NCBI GenBank assembly: GCA_010093605.1
Contig: MU004194.1
Location: 1,345,900 to 1,409,899 of the forward strand
Source of the DNA: Lophium mytilinum
Taxonomy: Eukaryota; Ascomycota; Dothideomycetes; Mytilinidiales; Mytilinidiaceae
Direction: 5' to 3'
Length of the DNA stretch: 64,000 nt
Shown here one piece after another: positions 10,561-22,261 of the stretch. The position numbers were made by a program, and so were the translations under genes. A model generated the notes under the pieces. It was not told the origin of the DNA, did no database searches, and saw only the letters and a program-made list of their open reading frames with translations. Position 1 is the stretch's first letter. Each line of letters starts with the position of its first letter.

Positions 10561-12982
10561 CTATCGCCCCACGGGTCGCCCCGTAGTTCCTTCGACGGCA
10601 ACTCGGAGCTCTTGCAGCGCAGCCTCGTACGTAGCTCGCTTCTCCTCGTTCAGCGTCTCTGCATCCACAATAGCCCTGTCTACCTTCTGCGCTCTCCTGA
10701 TCGCCGACGTTCTTGCAATATCGTTCCAGAACCACCTTCCCTCCGTCTTCGTGAAAAATGTCCAAGACTGGCCATCTTTTCCGGCTCTTGCTGTCCGTCC
10801 TACGCGGTGGACGTAGTCAGTAACGCTTCGAGGAAGGTCGTAGTTCACAATGTGTTCAAGGTCAGGTACATCCAGGCCTCTGGAAGCTCGATCCGAGGCT
10901 ATCAATACTTGTATCTTGCCCGTCGCGAAAGCAGCAAGCGTCTTCTGACCAGATTTAGTCGCTGCTGATTTCGTGAGTGTTCCTAGTTTGTTCTTGAGTG
11001 GTGGGTGCAGAGTAGCGAGGAGATGGGACAGTCGAGCTGCATTCTCATTGTTGTTTGTAAAGACCAACACTCGCGATGAGACGTCCGCTTGCTTCTTGGG
11101 TGTTGCTTTTGAGCGATATTGTGGGTTTGGCATCTTCAGCTTCTTGGCGTCAAGTTCAGACTCGTCGGACTCAACTTCCGAAGAAGAATCGTCCGAAGAA
11201 TCTGACACAGAGGAAACAGAGTCCGAATCGGAGCTGTCCGAGTCAGACGAAGATGATGAGGATGCCGAAGACTCCGTATCTAGATCCACGCTTTCATCCG
11301 CAACGGTTGACGTGTCTGCCTTCCTTGATTCCAGTTGTGACAGTATTTTCGTGTGTAGAAGTTTGAGCAGATATAGGGGCTTATCTAGCCCAGTGCCCAC
11401 GGGCACTGCCCACTCCTTCAGGGTTGGGGGCAGTTCGAACGATTCTCCGTCTCCAATTATATCAGTGCCAGGGGCAGAGGAGTGAAAGTTCTGGTCCTCA
11501 TTCTCGACAATTACCATCTTAGGTCTTCGAAACTTTAGAGAGCCTAGCTTGCTGAGGTCCTTGGTCATCGTCGCACTCAGAACGACTTTAGTCAAGTGTC
11601 TCTCCGGGTTCAGCCATGGATTCCTCGATATGATTTTCCTGCGCGCGACGGCCTGTTCGGAGGTGCTTTCTAGATCCAGAGCTTTCATCAAAACGTCAAC
11701 CCATTCTTGAAAGCTATCGTCGAGGAGGCGATCTGCCTCGTCTACGACTAGCCATCGAATATCTGAGAGACTGAAACCGGTTGTTGACTGGATGTGCTCA
11801 ACGAGGCGACCAGGCGTGCAAATCAGAATGTCGACATTGGATTCATAATGCGGTACATGACCTGGTGGCATATGCATCAAGTCCCCCATGATACCACCTC
11901 TTTCAACGAATCCCGTGCGCAACTGCTCATTGGCCTTGTTGTGCAGTAATCGAGCTGCCTCAGGGTCGAACCTCTTATCTTTCTTCACTAAAAGCTTTTG
12001 TTCCACAGGAAAGGATATGTTACCAACGGCGGTCCCAACTTTGATCTTCGTGCCTGCTGTGACTTGCTCTGCAACCACTCGTGCTTGGGTAACTAACTCT
12101 CTTGTCGGAACGACGATCAACCCCGAGAGCTTTGAAAGAACCCTGCCTTGTAGTCCCTCAACCATTGGGAGAATGTATGCCAGTGTTTTCCCCGAACCGG
12201 TCGCAGCTGAGACGCATATATCTCCGAAATGCTGGTTTAGGCCTGGTAATAACATTGGAATAACTGCGGACTGTACGGCCAGCGCTTCTTTGTATCCCTT
12301 TTTCTCCAGCTGCTCGACTAGCCTGCCTTCTAATCCCAGGTCTGCAAACGGTACCTTGGCCGAGGAAGACACTATCGTGGGCTTCGCAAGCCATGGTGGC
12401 AGAGCCGAGAAGGTCGGGTGATATTCAGGTTCCGGGACAGGTTCAGGCTGTGGTAAGGGAGTCAACCCTAGAGGTTTATATTAGAATATGAGTCCAATGT
12501 ATAAAAGTGCAATTACACCTACCATGCAATTCAGTTGTCGTATCTGTGATTTCTTCCGCTGGGACCTCGATTGCGCTCTCTCGTGCAGCTCCGGCTAGCT
12601 TGGACGCCTTTTCGAATTTCGAAAGCACGTTCTTGTGCTTCTTTAGCTTCGTGTCGTCACCTTCGATGTCTTGGGGCTTCTCTTCCCGCTCCCGTTTCCG
12701 CTTCTTGGGCTGATTTTTACTTCGCTGCTCCTTCTTTCCAGAAAATTCCTCCGGCTTAGGAGTCTCTGGTATGGAAGGTATTGGAACATTATCCTCTTGC
12801 TCTTCTAGCCGGTATTTTGTCTCTCGTTTGCGCTTCTTCGGTTGGTCCTTGCTTCGCTGCTTCGTTTTCTCTACGCTTTTCTTCGCATGTGAAGTTTCTG
12901 GTGCAGGAAGCGGCGCGCTCGCTGGTTCCTTCGTACCTTTAGCTTTCTGAGGAATGTACCGCGCGTACATCGGGGTGGCCAT
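10561..12982 (-). CDS. DBP6: DEAD-box ATP-dependent RNA helicase Dbp6 (DDX51-like)
   Basis: A nucleolar DEAD-box helicase of early 60S ribosome assembly. Exons are 12982-12523 and 12467-10561 (55-nt intron), giving 788 aa. The N-terminal ~150 residues are Lys-rich with repeated QPKKRKRE nuclear-localisation-type blocks. The helicase core has the Q-like region ALAVQSAVIP, motif I ATGSGKT (about 242-248), Ia PTRE (274-277), motif II VDEADRLLD (DEAD 396-399), motif III SAT (451-453), and in RecA2 IASDRASRGLDVP and HRVGRTARAG. Spacing between Ia and II is long (GGIMGDLMHMPPGH insertion), as in the Dbp6/DDX51 family. A 40-residue Ser/Asp/Glu run (~552-592) separates the RecA lobes. The start at 12982 (MATPMYARYIPQK) was chosen over an upstream in-frame ATG at 13156. 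It shares a short promoter with GPI3. Confidence 0.93.
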
Positions 12983-13202
12983 TTTATAGGCCTGCGAATC
13001 GAAGAAAGACGTGGGAGACTTCGGAAAAAATTCCTGGGGTCGAGCTTTGGCGGGCAGCGGTTCACCTCCGCGCGCTCCGACCTCAACACCACGCGGCGAT
13101 CCCCACGTTAACCCATCGCAAGCTTCTCCGCCAACTACGACGAAATCGCGATGCATTGTGGGTTGCTGAACGGTCCAAGTGTGACCGTCAGGGCGATCCG
13201 AG
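12983..13202. promoter_or_regulatory. Bidirectional promoter between DBP6 and GPI3
   Basis: The 220 bp between the two divergent start codons must contain both leaders and both promoters. No clear TATA box is visible in either direction, as is usual for housekeeping genes. An in-frame upstream ATG for DBP6 at 13156 lies within it. Confidence 0.6.
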
Positions 13203-14950
13203 ATGCCTTACAATATTGCGTATGCTTCCCTACAAGTGTCCTTGCAAGTCTAATTACTGACGCGCATGCAGCATGTGCAGTGACTGCTTCTTCCCCCAGC
13301 CAGGTATTGACTCATACACTCGCTATTCCTGGAAGCTCTAACCTTTTTTAAGGAGGAGTCGAAAGCCATATCTACCAACTGTCCTCCGTATGCGCGGCGA
13401 CATAGCTCCCTAAACCTCGCAGCTAACCTCTCATCCAGAAACTCATAGATCGTGGCCACAAAGTAGTAATAATAACGCATGCATACGATGGGCGCACCGG
13501 AGTCAGATACCTCACCAACGGCATCAAAGTCTACCACGTTCCCTTCCTCGTGATATACCGAGAAACGACCTTCCCCACCGTCTTCTCCTTCTTCCCAATA
13601 TTTCGGAATATTATAATACGGGAGCAGATTGAAATAGTGCATGGACATGCTAGTCTCAGCAGTATTTGCCATGAGTCTATCATACATGCGCGAACTATGG
13701 GTCTTCGGACCGTGTTCACGGATCATTCTCTATTTGGATTTGCGGATGCAGCTAGTATCCTGACGAACAAGCTGCTGAAGTTTACCCTAAGTGACGTGGA
13801 CCATGTTATCTGTGTTAGCCATACATGGTGAGTAGGCTCGAACTGCTCTTTCACAGCAACTAACAGTGGCATCAGTAAAGAGAACACAGTCCTCAGAGCC
13901 TCCCTCGACCCTCTCATGGTCTCCGTAATCCCCAATGCGGTCGTGGCAGAGAACTTCCGCCCTCTCATCCTGCCTTCCGACGACACTGCATCACCGACTG
14001 ATCCACATTCACGTGGTACTCCAGCCGCACGCCGTCTGGGACCCAACGAGACCATAACGATCGTCGTAGTATCGCGCCTCTTCTACAACAAAGGCACCGA
14101 CCTCCTCATAGCAGCCATCCCTCGCATTCTCGCCTCCCACCCCAACGTCCGTTTCATAATCGCCGGCTCAGGCCCTAAGGCGATCGACCTAGAACAAATG
14201 ATCGAGCGAAACGTCCTCCAAGACCGCGTCTCCCTCCTCGGCCCAGCCCGCCACGAAGAAGTGCGCGACGTGATGGTGCAAGGGCACATCTACCTGCACC
14301 CCTCCCTAACCGAAGCCTTCGGCACCGTCATCGTCGAAGCCGCCTCCTGCGGCCTGTACGTCGTCTGCACCCGCGTCGGGGGCATCCCCGAAGTCCTGCC
14401 CGGGCACATGACCGAGTTCGCGAAGCCAGAGGAAGACGACATCGTCGCGGCGACGGGCCGCGCCATCTCCAAGCTCCGCGCCGGCCGCATCCCCACCGAG
14501 CTCTTCCACAACCAGGTCAAGCAGTTCTACTCCTGGACCGATGTCGCGCAGCGCACGGAGCGCGTCTACGACGGCATCAGCGGCGTCTTGCCCCACGACG
14601 AGTTCTACCCCGGCACAGGTGCGGGTGCGGCTGGGTGGAGCGCGACTCGCGGCCGGGCGGGGGTGCAGAGCTTTGCGCTCATCGAGCGGCTGAAGCGCTA
14701 CTATGGCTGTGGCATTTGGGCGGGCAAGCTCTTCTGTTTGTGCGTGCTTGTCGATTACCTCCTCTTCGTGTTTTTGGAGGTTTTTGCGCCGCGTTCGCGG
14801 ATTGATCTTGCGAGGAACTGGCCAAAGAAGCAGGAGGAAAAGGGGTTGGATGAGGTGGATGCAGGGATGGGGGTAGGGAAGGAGAGTGGAGGGATCGGGA
14901 GGAAACGGAGTGCAAGACATAGAGATAGAGAGAAGAGGAGAGACGTTTGA
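13203..14950 (+). CDS. GPI3: GPI-GlcNAc transferase catalytic subunit (PIG-A/Gpi3)
   Basis: Catalytic subunit of the ER complex that transfers GlcNAc from UDP-GlcNAc to phosphatidylinositol, the first step of GPI-anchor synthesis. It has five exons: 13203-13219, 13272-13303, 13353-13387, 13439-13827 and 13876-14950, giving 515 aa. The first three are only 17, 32 and 35 nt. Splicing them gives MPYNIAM followed by [18 protein letters not shown] and then [16 protein letters not shown], the hallmark PIG-A N-terminus. Later come [34 protein letters not shown] (made by the last splice), [23 protein letters not shown] and the GT4 EX7E region [13 protein letters not shown] hydrophobic segment ([17 protein letters not shown]) near the C-terminus is the ER membrane anchor. 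The usual fungal AMVSDFF appears here as AMCSDCF, a small substitution. Confidence 0.95.
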
Positions 14951-15530
14951 ATACATGTCCTTTAGCTTCCCTGTCGATACTTGGATCGGGCGTGAAAAAT
15001 AACGGGGCCACTTGCTCTGAGGACAGTAGGCTCTTGACTGTTAAGCCGGCAGGTAGTCCTCGAACTCCAGCAGACGTCTTCATCGCCTCGAGCTCCCTCC
15101 CCCTTGCGTATCCGAATGAAGCAGGTCTTGGCACCTGGAAAAGTGTGGAGTGTTGGCCATGTGAAGGGTTTCTAGGTGCCTCGAAACATACGGATGACGC
15201 TCATGGCCTGATCTGAGGGTCAGTGCACAGGGATTGCGATTTTGGGCTAGATCTAGCATAGGATTGTCAGAGGTCGTGAATCGGCCATCTTGTTGCGATT
15301 CGAGAGTAGACCCTAGGGTACTTCAATAAGGTGAACTTCTTGGAATAACCATCTTTCACAACTGGAAACCCCGAAGTTGTGGCCATAAGCAATAGGTTGG
15401 CTGCATAATATGGGGCTGTTGATCTTGAATATACATGTTTTCCTTGCGAAAATCACGCAATGATAGTTTTCTACTATGAAACTATAGTAGCTATATACTC
15501 TGGTTTATTCCATCCCTTCCAGACCGCCCC
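14951..15530. other. Convergent intergenic spacer
   Basis: About 580 bp between the 3' ends of GPI3 and VPS3. Nothing gene-like was seen. It should hold the two 3' UTRs and polyadenylation signals. Confidence 0.6.
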
Positions 15531-18500
15531 TCACATCACTCGCTCAACAGTCGGCCCTAGTTCTTCCGCTCGATCAATCAAATCCTCACTCGTCTTCAAG
15601 TTCTGGGCACCGCTCAGCGCCTTATTAATAGAAGTCTCGCTACGCTCTCTGACCAACCGCCGTAGCGCATTGATCAAGAAGCCAGAGAAGATCTCAATGG
15701 ACCACGAGTCCGGAATCATGCTTAGCACCTAGACACCGCATTAGCAATGAACAGCAGAGAAATCTTGTGTTCAACGGATCGGAGTCAGACTTACGGTTGC
15801 GACATCAAACCACCCCCCAAATCTTTCCAGCAACTCACCCGTCCTCTCAATCCTCTCGCTCAGATCCTCGATCCTCAAAAACTCATGCAGTAGAAACCCG
15901 AAAAGCCGTGCCTGCTCTTCTCGTGATGGAATGGCTTCTTGGGGCACGAAACCGGACGGTGGCCGGAATATGCTTGAGCCACCGAGAAGACAGTAGCTGA
16001 TGGCCGTATCGAAGTCGCCGAGGCCATGGGTCAGCAACCTGATCGCCTCCTCGTGACGGCCTTGGCGGCCGTTGAGAATGATCATCTCCGGGACGAGCTC
16101 CTGTTCGTAGGGTTCGAGCCGGGAGAGGATAGTGGGAACGTCGTAGGACGAGGCAGCGCCCTGGTTGCTGCCAAGGAGTTGGAGGAGACGGAGACGCGAG
16201 TTCCACCATTCTTTGCCGATGGAGTTCTCGGTGACGAAATGGCGATACGTAGGCTTTGGGGGTGTAAGGGCGCGGTACGTTTCGTATGTTTGCAGCAATG
16301 TTGCTCGTGAGTCAGGAGAAGTCTCAAGCTCGGTGATGACGATGTCGAGGTAGAAGGCGATGAGGTCATTTACGTATTTCGTGTGCTGTAGAGTGATGTT
16401 AGTGTACACTCCGATAGTATAATAGTCTGTACATACCTTCTTGCCGAAGACGAGATGCTCGAGATATTCTTTGACGGCACCTGGAGCCTTCTCCTTCAGC
16501 AAAGCAACAGCTCGATTAGGCTCGAATTTGACTCTGCTGTGGTCATCCGTAAAGACCTGGACTCCTAGCTTGGGGTTTCGATTCGCAAGATAAGAGCCGT
16601 ACTCTTCAAACAGCGACTGGTCTCGGATCCTAGCCAAATATTTGCGCATCTCTTGCTCTCCATCAACGAACTCACCACCCTCGTCTGTTTCCCCTTCTAG
16701 TATGCGTTTCCAGGTGGCTAAAACCTTGGTCGCTTTGGAAGAAGCCCTGCTATTGCTCTGATAGAGACGGCTCAGAACGTAGAGGCGCTTGAAATCTTCT
16801 AACAAAGCGACAGCTCTATCGAAGCACTCGACCTCTCTGTCTACAACATCGTTCAATTCTGATCGGATCGAGCCAGCAGTTGCGGGACCTTTTGGACTGT
16901 CTCGATCGAGAAGCAGCAGTATATGTAGCAAAGCGGCATCTACCGTTTGGAAGACATGAGGGTCGTTAGTGACGCTTGCCATTCCTTTCCTTCGCTTCCA
17001 AGAGAAAAGAAAACGCTTTACAAGTTGAAGTAGATTGTCGCCAAAGGGTCCATTGACGGTAGCCGGCATCGCAGAGAGGTCATTTTGTGCTAGAAATTGC
17101 TCGACCAATGTAGTGAGCCCGCCCGAGATAGTGATGCCTTCAGGTCCTTCAACGACCTCTTTCTCAAGTATGGGAAGCAGAGCTAGTATTACTCTAGGGT
17201 CTACCTCTCCCTGTATCAGCGCATCTTCTGTCGTTCTTTTCTCGCTTTCAAAGATGATGATGTTGGTTGTGCTTCGGAGAATGAGTTCCATAAACAAAAG
17301 AATTGAAGCCTTCTGTCGAATGTAGATTAAACCCAAATATTCCGACTCGCTTCGAGGTTCTTGCCCACGAATCTCGTTGAGTAAATGCTCAACTAGTTCA
17401 CGGCTTGGTTGAATACGAACCCCATCGCCATTTGGAGTATATTGCGCTTGCTCAAGCTGAGCGTCAAGCTTGATAACAAGAGGGCTTCGAACCACCCACC
17501 AAACCTGGTTGTCTGCCCAAAGTACGATGTGGGTTTGTAGCTTCGATAGACGTTCTGTAAATTCAAAATCTGCTTGTTCTTGTGCAGTCCGTCTCCCCGT
17601 CCTGGAGACAGGTGCTTGCTTAGCGGGAGTGGAGCTGCCGGAGGCAACAGAAAGACTCAAACGTTTCACGGAAAGCTTCTCGCCAATCTCTGAGAGTACA
17701 ATATCGTTAGGTGCAACAATGTTCCGAATGCCTAAAGGTGTCGCTGTATGCTTCCCGGGAACACTTGTCGCAGAGGAACCTGGAAGGAGGGCGACATCCA
17801 GCCACTCTTTATAAGCATGGCCTTCACCCAAGTCGACGTCCCAACGCTGAAGTTCCACTCCGTACTCTACGCCTTTTTCTCCGTCCCAATGCATCGTAGC
17901 GAGAATATAGCCCTCCTCCGCATCTTGTTCAGGTCCCAGTGAGCTTGCCATATCGACGCCACTACCATCTACAACGAGCGCATCTGGATAGTTGCTAAAC
18001 TCAATCGTGCCACGTACAAAATCTCCTTCCAAATTCACGAACATTCCGAAACCCGGCTCAGAAGGTATTGTGCCTCGTGTCAGCAGGAACTCGGACGGAC
18101 TAGGGGAGACAACGTGTGGTTCGAGGGGAACAAATGGCTTTTCTACTTTAGCTGCAGTTTCTCCTGCAACCTCTGTCGGGGGAGGTGGCAAAGGTTTCTC
18201 GGGGGTCGGCGTGTGTGTTCTTGGAAGACTGGTCGTCCTCTCGGGGTGCGCTGGTCTCTCTCGTGAGCGACCAGCAGCAGGAGACTGCGTCCTCTGAAGT
18301 GACTCCGGAACATCGAATCCATATCTTTGGCTTGTCGGTCGCCGTGGGCTTTCTGTGCGCGCACCAGAGCTAAATATGCCTAGACTCGTGCTTCTGCTAT
18401 GGCCTCGCGTCTCCTCTTGTGGTTTTAGAGTCGCAGGCCGTGTACTCGCGGATGATACACTCCGAGAAACGTTATGTGATGGTGGTCCTGGAGGAATATC

Positions 18501-19305
18501 TTCAATCCCTCCCCCAACGTCCCCGCCATCCGGATCCAAGGAGGATATCGGGCAAAGGCCGATCTTCTGCTGGTTTTCGACATCCAGTAGCGCGTAGGAA
18601 TGTGCATCTGCAACACATGCAAAGTCGTCCCTGCGGACAGATATTGGACAGCCTCCATACTCAATGGTTCTTAAGCTCCGTGGTCCTTCTTCGCTCACTC
18701 TTGCCAGCCTGATCCTGCTCCTCTGACATATCATTATAACGACGCCATCGTCGCTCGACCGGTCTTCGTAGTCCGCATTGAGGTCAACCCCTCCAACCCA
18801 GGTACATGATAGGGGCTTTGTATTCGGAAAGGCCGGGGTGAGCTCCGGTAAAGAGTGGAAGGTGAGGGTATTGTTGCATAGAATGCACGCCTTGTCAACG
18901 CTAGGTAGAGGCAGTATCTGTTGAACTCCTGGTCCCGTCAAGGCGTGTGTGTTGGCGACTGGAAATCTCGACGCAAATATGGCTGTAGGTTCTCCAGACG
19001 GATCATTCGGTTCGGGAGGTATGAGGACATAGTGTATAATCTCTGCAGCCGATGTGCCAATGTATAGATTGCCATCTAGGATGCATGTTAGCTTCCAGAA
19101 GAGGACAAGAACAAGCTACAAGGGCTACGTCTGGTGAATGCTATGCTTTATACATACTCCATACTTCAACACAGGTTATCCTCACGTCTGCGGTCGGTCC
19201 ATCTGCAGATAGTGGGATGTCGGAGACCAGCTTGCGGAGGATGTAGGAGCCATTCTGCGCCTGTGAAGAGAGGCGCAATTGGTCTGACGGTATTGCGGTC
19301 TCCAT
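15531..19305 (-). CDS. VPS3: CORVET tethering complex subunit Vps3 (TGFBRAP1-like)
   Basis: Vps3 is the Rab5-binding subunit of CORVET, which tethers endosomes before fusion. Exons are 19305-19158, 19075-16437, 16385-15795 and 15728-15531, giving 1191 aa. The first exon (METAIPSDQLRLSSQAQNG) was found in a frame that overlaps another ATG. Splicing yields VEVWNGNLYIGTSAAEIIHYVL, the start of a CNH/citron-homology beta-propeller. A long Ser/Pro/Arg-rich insertion lies around residues 240-380, then Vps39/TRAP1-type alpha-solenoid sequence such as CTDYY-less HLVFGKKHTKYVNDLIAFYLD. The C-terminus carries the conserved VLSMIPDSWSIEIFSGFLINALRRL. The second intron (51 nt) is a multiple of three without a stop, so an unspliced reading is also open. 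Vps39/Vam6 is the alternative, but the N-terminal CNH sequence and the length favour Vps3. Confidence 0.9.
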
Positions 19306-19362
19306 ATTCCTTCAGGGCTGATCTCGACATTGTTTTATATGTCGGAACCAGGAACAGGAGCC

Positions 19363-19509
19363 ATGGCGGAGTGTTTGTTGGTGCCTGAGCTCGTGAAGCT
19401 CTTCGGCGAATCGGCAGAGCTGGCGACGCCGCATCAGCTTGCAGGGCTGAAGTTGCGACTAGGGCAGCATCTCGTGTCGGTCTCGCATATAGTTCCCTGC
19501 GCGAAATAA
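19363..19509 (+). CDS. Short ORF next to the AT-rich block, doubtful
   Basis: A 48-codon open frame starting MAECLLVPELVKLFGE and ending CAK, transcribed away from VPS3 and only 57 bp from the VPS3 start. The composition is ordinary and helix-like. About 145 bp after the stop the sequence changes abruptly to AT-rich DNA, so it could be a remnant of a gene truncated by that block, an upstream ORF or chance. No family is recognised. Confidence 0.2.
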   Translation: MAECLLVPELVKLFGESAELATPHQLAGLKLRLGQHLVSVSHIVPCAK

Positions 19510-21513
19510 TTGCTCGGTCAAGGCAAAGATCCTCTGGACATCTGCCTGCACAACGCTGCCGGGGGTTTCCAGGTCCACAAGTCGCAATGACGCGACGAAG
19601 CCGACCCTAGCCACGGGATGATTTGCCTGGAAACTAGTCCTACCAGCGGCATTAAGTCTTATATTTTAAATAAGAATACGCGCATTTTACCTATCTAGGC
19701 AATTCTAGAGGGGGAAGATGCTCGCGAATATACTCTAATAGGTGCTAATACCTACTATACTTCTTACTATAAAGCTATAGTATCCGTTATCTAGAATAAT
19801 ATTAAATATAGCCTAAAGCCGCCGCAAACCTATATTGCGAGAGCGTGCTATATCTTTAGATTAAAATTATTTACTAGCCCTCTAGTGGACGCCGCCTACG
19901 TGGAATCTAATAATAGTAAGCTAATTTTCCAGGCTTATTTATTTATCTTTAAGGCTATTATTTCCTTTTAGAAGAAGAAGAAGAGGTAGTTTTAACTAAC
20001 TAAAAAGGGCCTAGTATTAATGCGTATATTCTTTTTTCTACTTCTATATTTTTACTTATTATCCGGGTAAAATCTAATCTATTAGTACTATCTCTACTAC
20101 CTACTATTATAAAAATATTACCGCTAGACTTATCTACTCTACGCGTGTTATAATTAATAAAATAGGGGGTATAGGGGCTAGAGGGTGGGGGGGTAAGAGC
20201 TATATATACTATTAGCTTCTAACTACTATAAAAAAGAAAGAAAGATATATTAATACGTAAATAAATTAAATAAAAATAATAAGAGAAATCTAGTAATTAA
20301 AGTATAGCACTAAGAAGTAAGAGTAGAAGTTAAGTAAGACTAAGAATATATAGAATAGTATAAGTTATATAAGTACTAGATTAAGAGTTCTAAGAGAAAG
20401 AAGTAAAGGGATTTTAATATAATAGATAATTTAAAAGCCCTAATATACTATTCTCTAGCTCTAGGGTAAAGGCTTTAGGGGTAGGGCGCGTTGCTATCTA
20501 TTATATGCGTTAGAAAAAATTATAATACTATCTAGTATAAATTAAGACTAATAACTATTAGGCTAGCTTACAAGTTAAGGGCTTCGGGCCCGGAGGAGTG
20601 TAGCTCGCCAGCATAGCAAGAATCTTAGAGAGCTGGGCGGCGTCGGGGCTAGAGGGCGCGGTCTTAGTAGTCTTCTATTACACCGCTATTAGATTACACG
20701 TTTATTATCTAGTAATTATCCTCCTTCTTTTATTAGCATATTACTCACTACTACTATATCTTCTTTCTCCTCCTCTTTAGCGGGAGGCGGAGCGGGCGAC
20801 GGGGTAGAGGTAGAGGCGGATAGCTCTATTAATAGTTAGCATTTTAACATTACCTAAATATAAAGAGCTTAAGCTTAATACTTATTTTAAAGAGAAGGAG
20901 TTATAGAGATAATCTACTATAAATATTAGATAAGATTATATTAATTAGCTACTTAAGTTTAATCTAGACTATAAATAAGGTTAAAGAGAATAGTATTAAA
21001 ATAAACTAGAAGTAAAAAGGAGGGAATAAGATATAAAGAGTATAGGCTTAAAAGAAGAGATATTAAGGGAATAAGATATAAAAGAATTATATCTTACGGG
21101 CAGTAGTAGTATTAAGGCGGGGGCGCTTATAGGCTGTACGCTCTTCCTTTTTAGCCTCTCTCTTAGCCTTCTACTTAGCTACTCTCTTTATATTTTAGGC
21201 TACTATAGTATACTATTAGAATCTATACTACTAGTACTAGATAGAGGACTTATAGGTTTATTTTACTATTTATACCGTAGAAATATTATAATACTAGTTA
21301 GCATAACTTTAAGAGTAGGGAAGAAAGATAACTAAGGAATTAGATAAGTATAAAATAGGAAACGTAAGAAGCCGTGCTTAATATTATCTATTGCCTGCTA
21401 GCTAGATACTTAATACTTAAAGATGCCCGCTATTCTTCTACTAATTCTTTATCTTTACTAGCTACTCTTAGCCTTATGCACTAACTATATATATATCTCT
21501 TTACTAGCAGCAA

Positions 21514-21779
21514 CCTATTAGTTAGATAAATTAGAGAACCTAACCTATTAGGTAGATAAATTACTAGACTTCTAAGTAGCTTCTACTATAGAACTAGTCT
21601 ATTAGGCGCGTAATTTATTTAATTCCGAGTAAGTATTTTACCTCTATCTCTACCTCTATATTAAGACTAACCTATTAGTTAGATAAATTAAGTAAACTAA
21701 CCCATTATATAGATAAATAGTAAAGCCACCTATTAGGTAGATAAATTAGAAAACCTAACCTATTAGGTAGATAAATTAG
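21514..21779. repeat. Short tandem repeat, ~30-bp period, inside the AT-rich block
   Basis: Six copies of a 20-bp core close to CCTATTAGGTAGATAAATTA begin at 21514, 21544, 21671, 21701, 21729 and 21759. They are grouped as 2 + 4 with about 30 bp between starts (28 in one case) and a ~127-bp gap in the middle. Two copies have TTAGTTAG and one has CCATTATATAG, so the copies are diverged. Within a RIP-like block this may be a subterminal repeat of a dead element. Confidence 0.75.
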
Positions 21780-21855
21780 CTATTAGCTTTAGCTTTAGTT
21801 TAGCTTTAGGAGTCGGAATTTAATAGCCGTTTTTACGTGTTATATATTATTAATA

Positions 21856-21928
21856 ACCCGCTGCTACTACCGGTTTATAGGGGTTAAGTTAATATAGTAA
21901 AGAGGTAGAACCGGCGTATTAAGCGGGT
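21856..21928. repeat. Two-block inverted repeat (hairpin-capable)
   Basis: Left arm 21856-21875 reads ACCCGCT, 7 nt, CCGGTT. Right arm 21909-21928 reads AACCGG, 7 nt, AGCGGGT. The two blocks pair perfectly with identical 7-nt spacing and a 33-nt loop. These are among the few GC-rich words in a very AT-rich block. Confidence 0.6.
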
Positions 21929-22261
21929 AATAGGGATAGAAACCCGGGGGAAAGAGGTATATAGAGGGAAAGGAAAGTAAGTATAATATAACTAACTTTA
22001 CTACTATAAGAGGCTCTAGTCTAACTATAAGCTGCTACTGCGTGTAGAGTCTTAACAGTTATAGAAGCTAATAGGTGCTAAGACTTACTATACTTAGTAT
22101 TAAGGGCTATTTTAACGGCTAGGTCTTACAACTATAGTCTTATAATAAGGTAGGCGGGCAGGCGGGCAATACAATAATAATAAGGCACTAGAATAAGTAG
22201 AGAGAGATAAATTTTTACTATATCTAAGGTTTTCTAGAAAGTACTTAGTTATACCTTTCTT

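Noticed and set aside
10973-11485. Plus-strand frame rich in Ser/Glu
   Set aside because: Antisense of the Ser/Asp-coding stretch in DBP6; no independent support.
14306-14956. 216-codon minus-strand frame
   Set aside because: Antisense shadow of GPI3, with Arg/Ala/Asp-biased composition.
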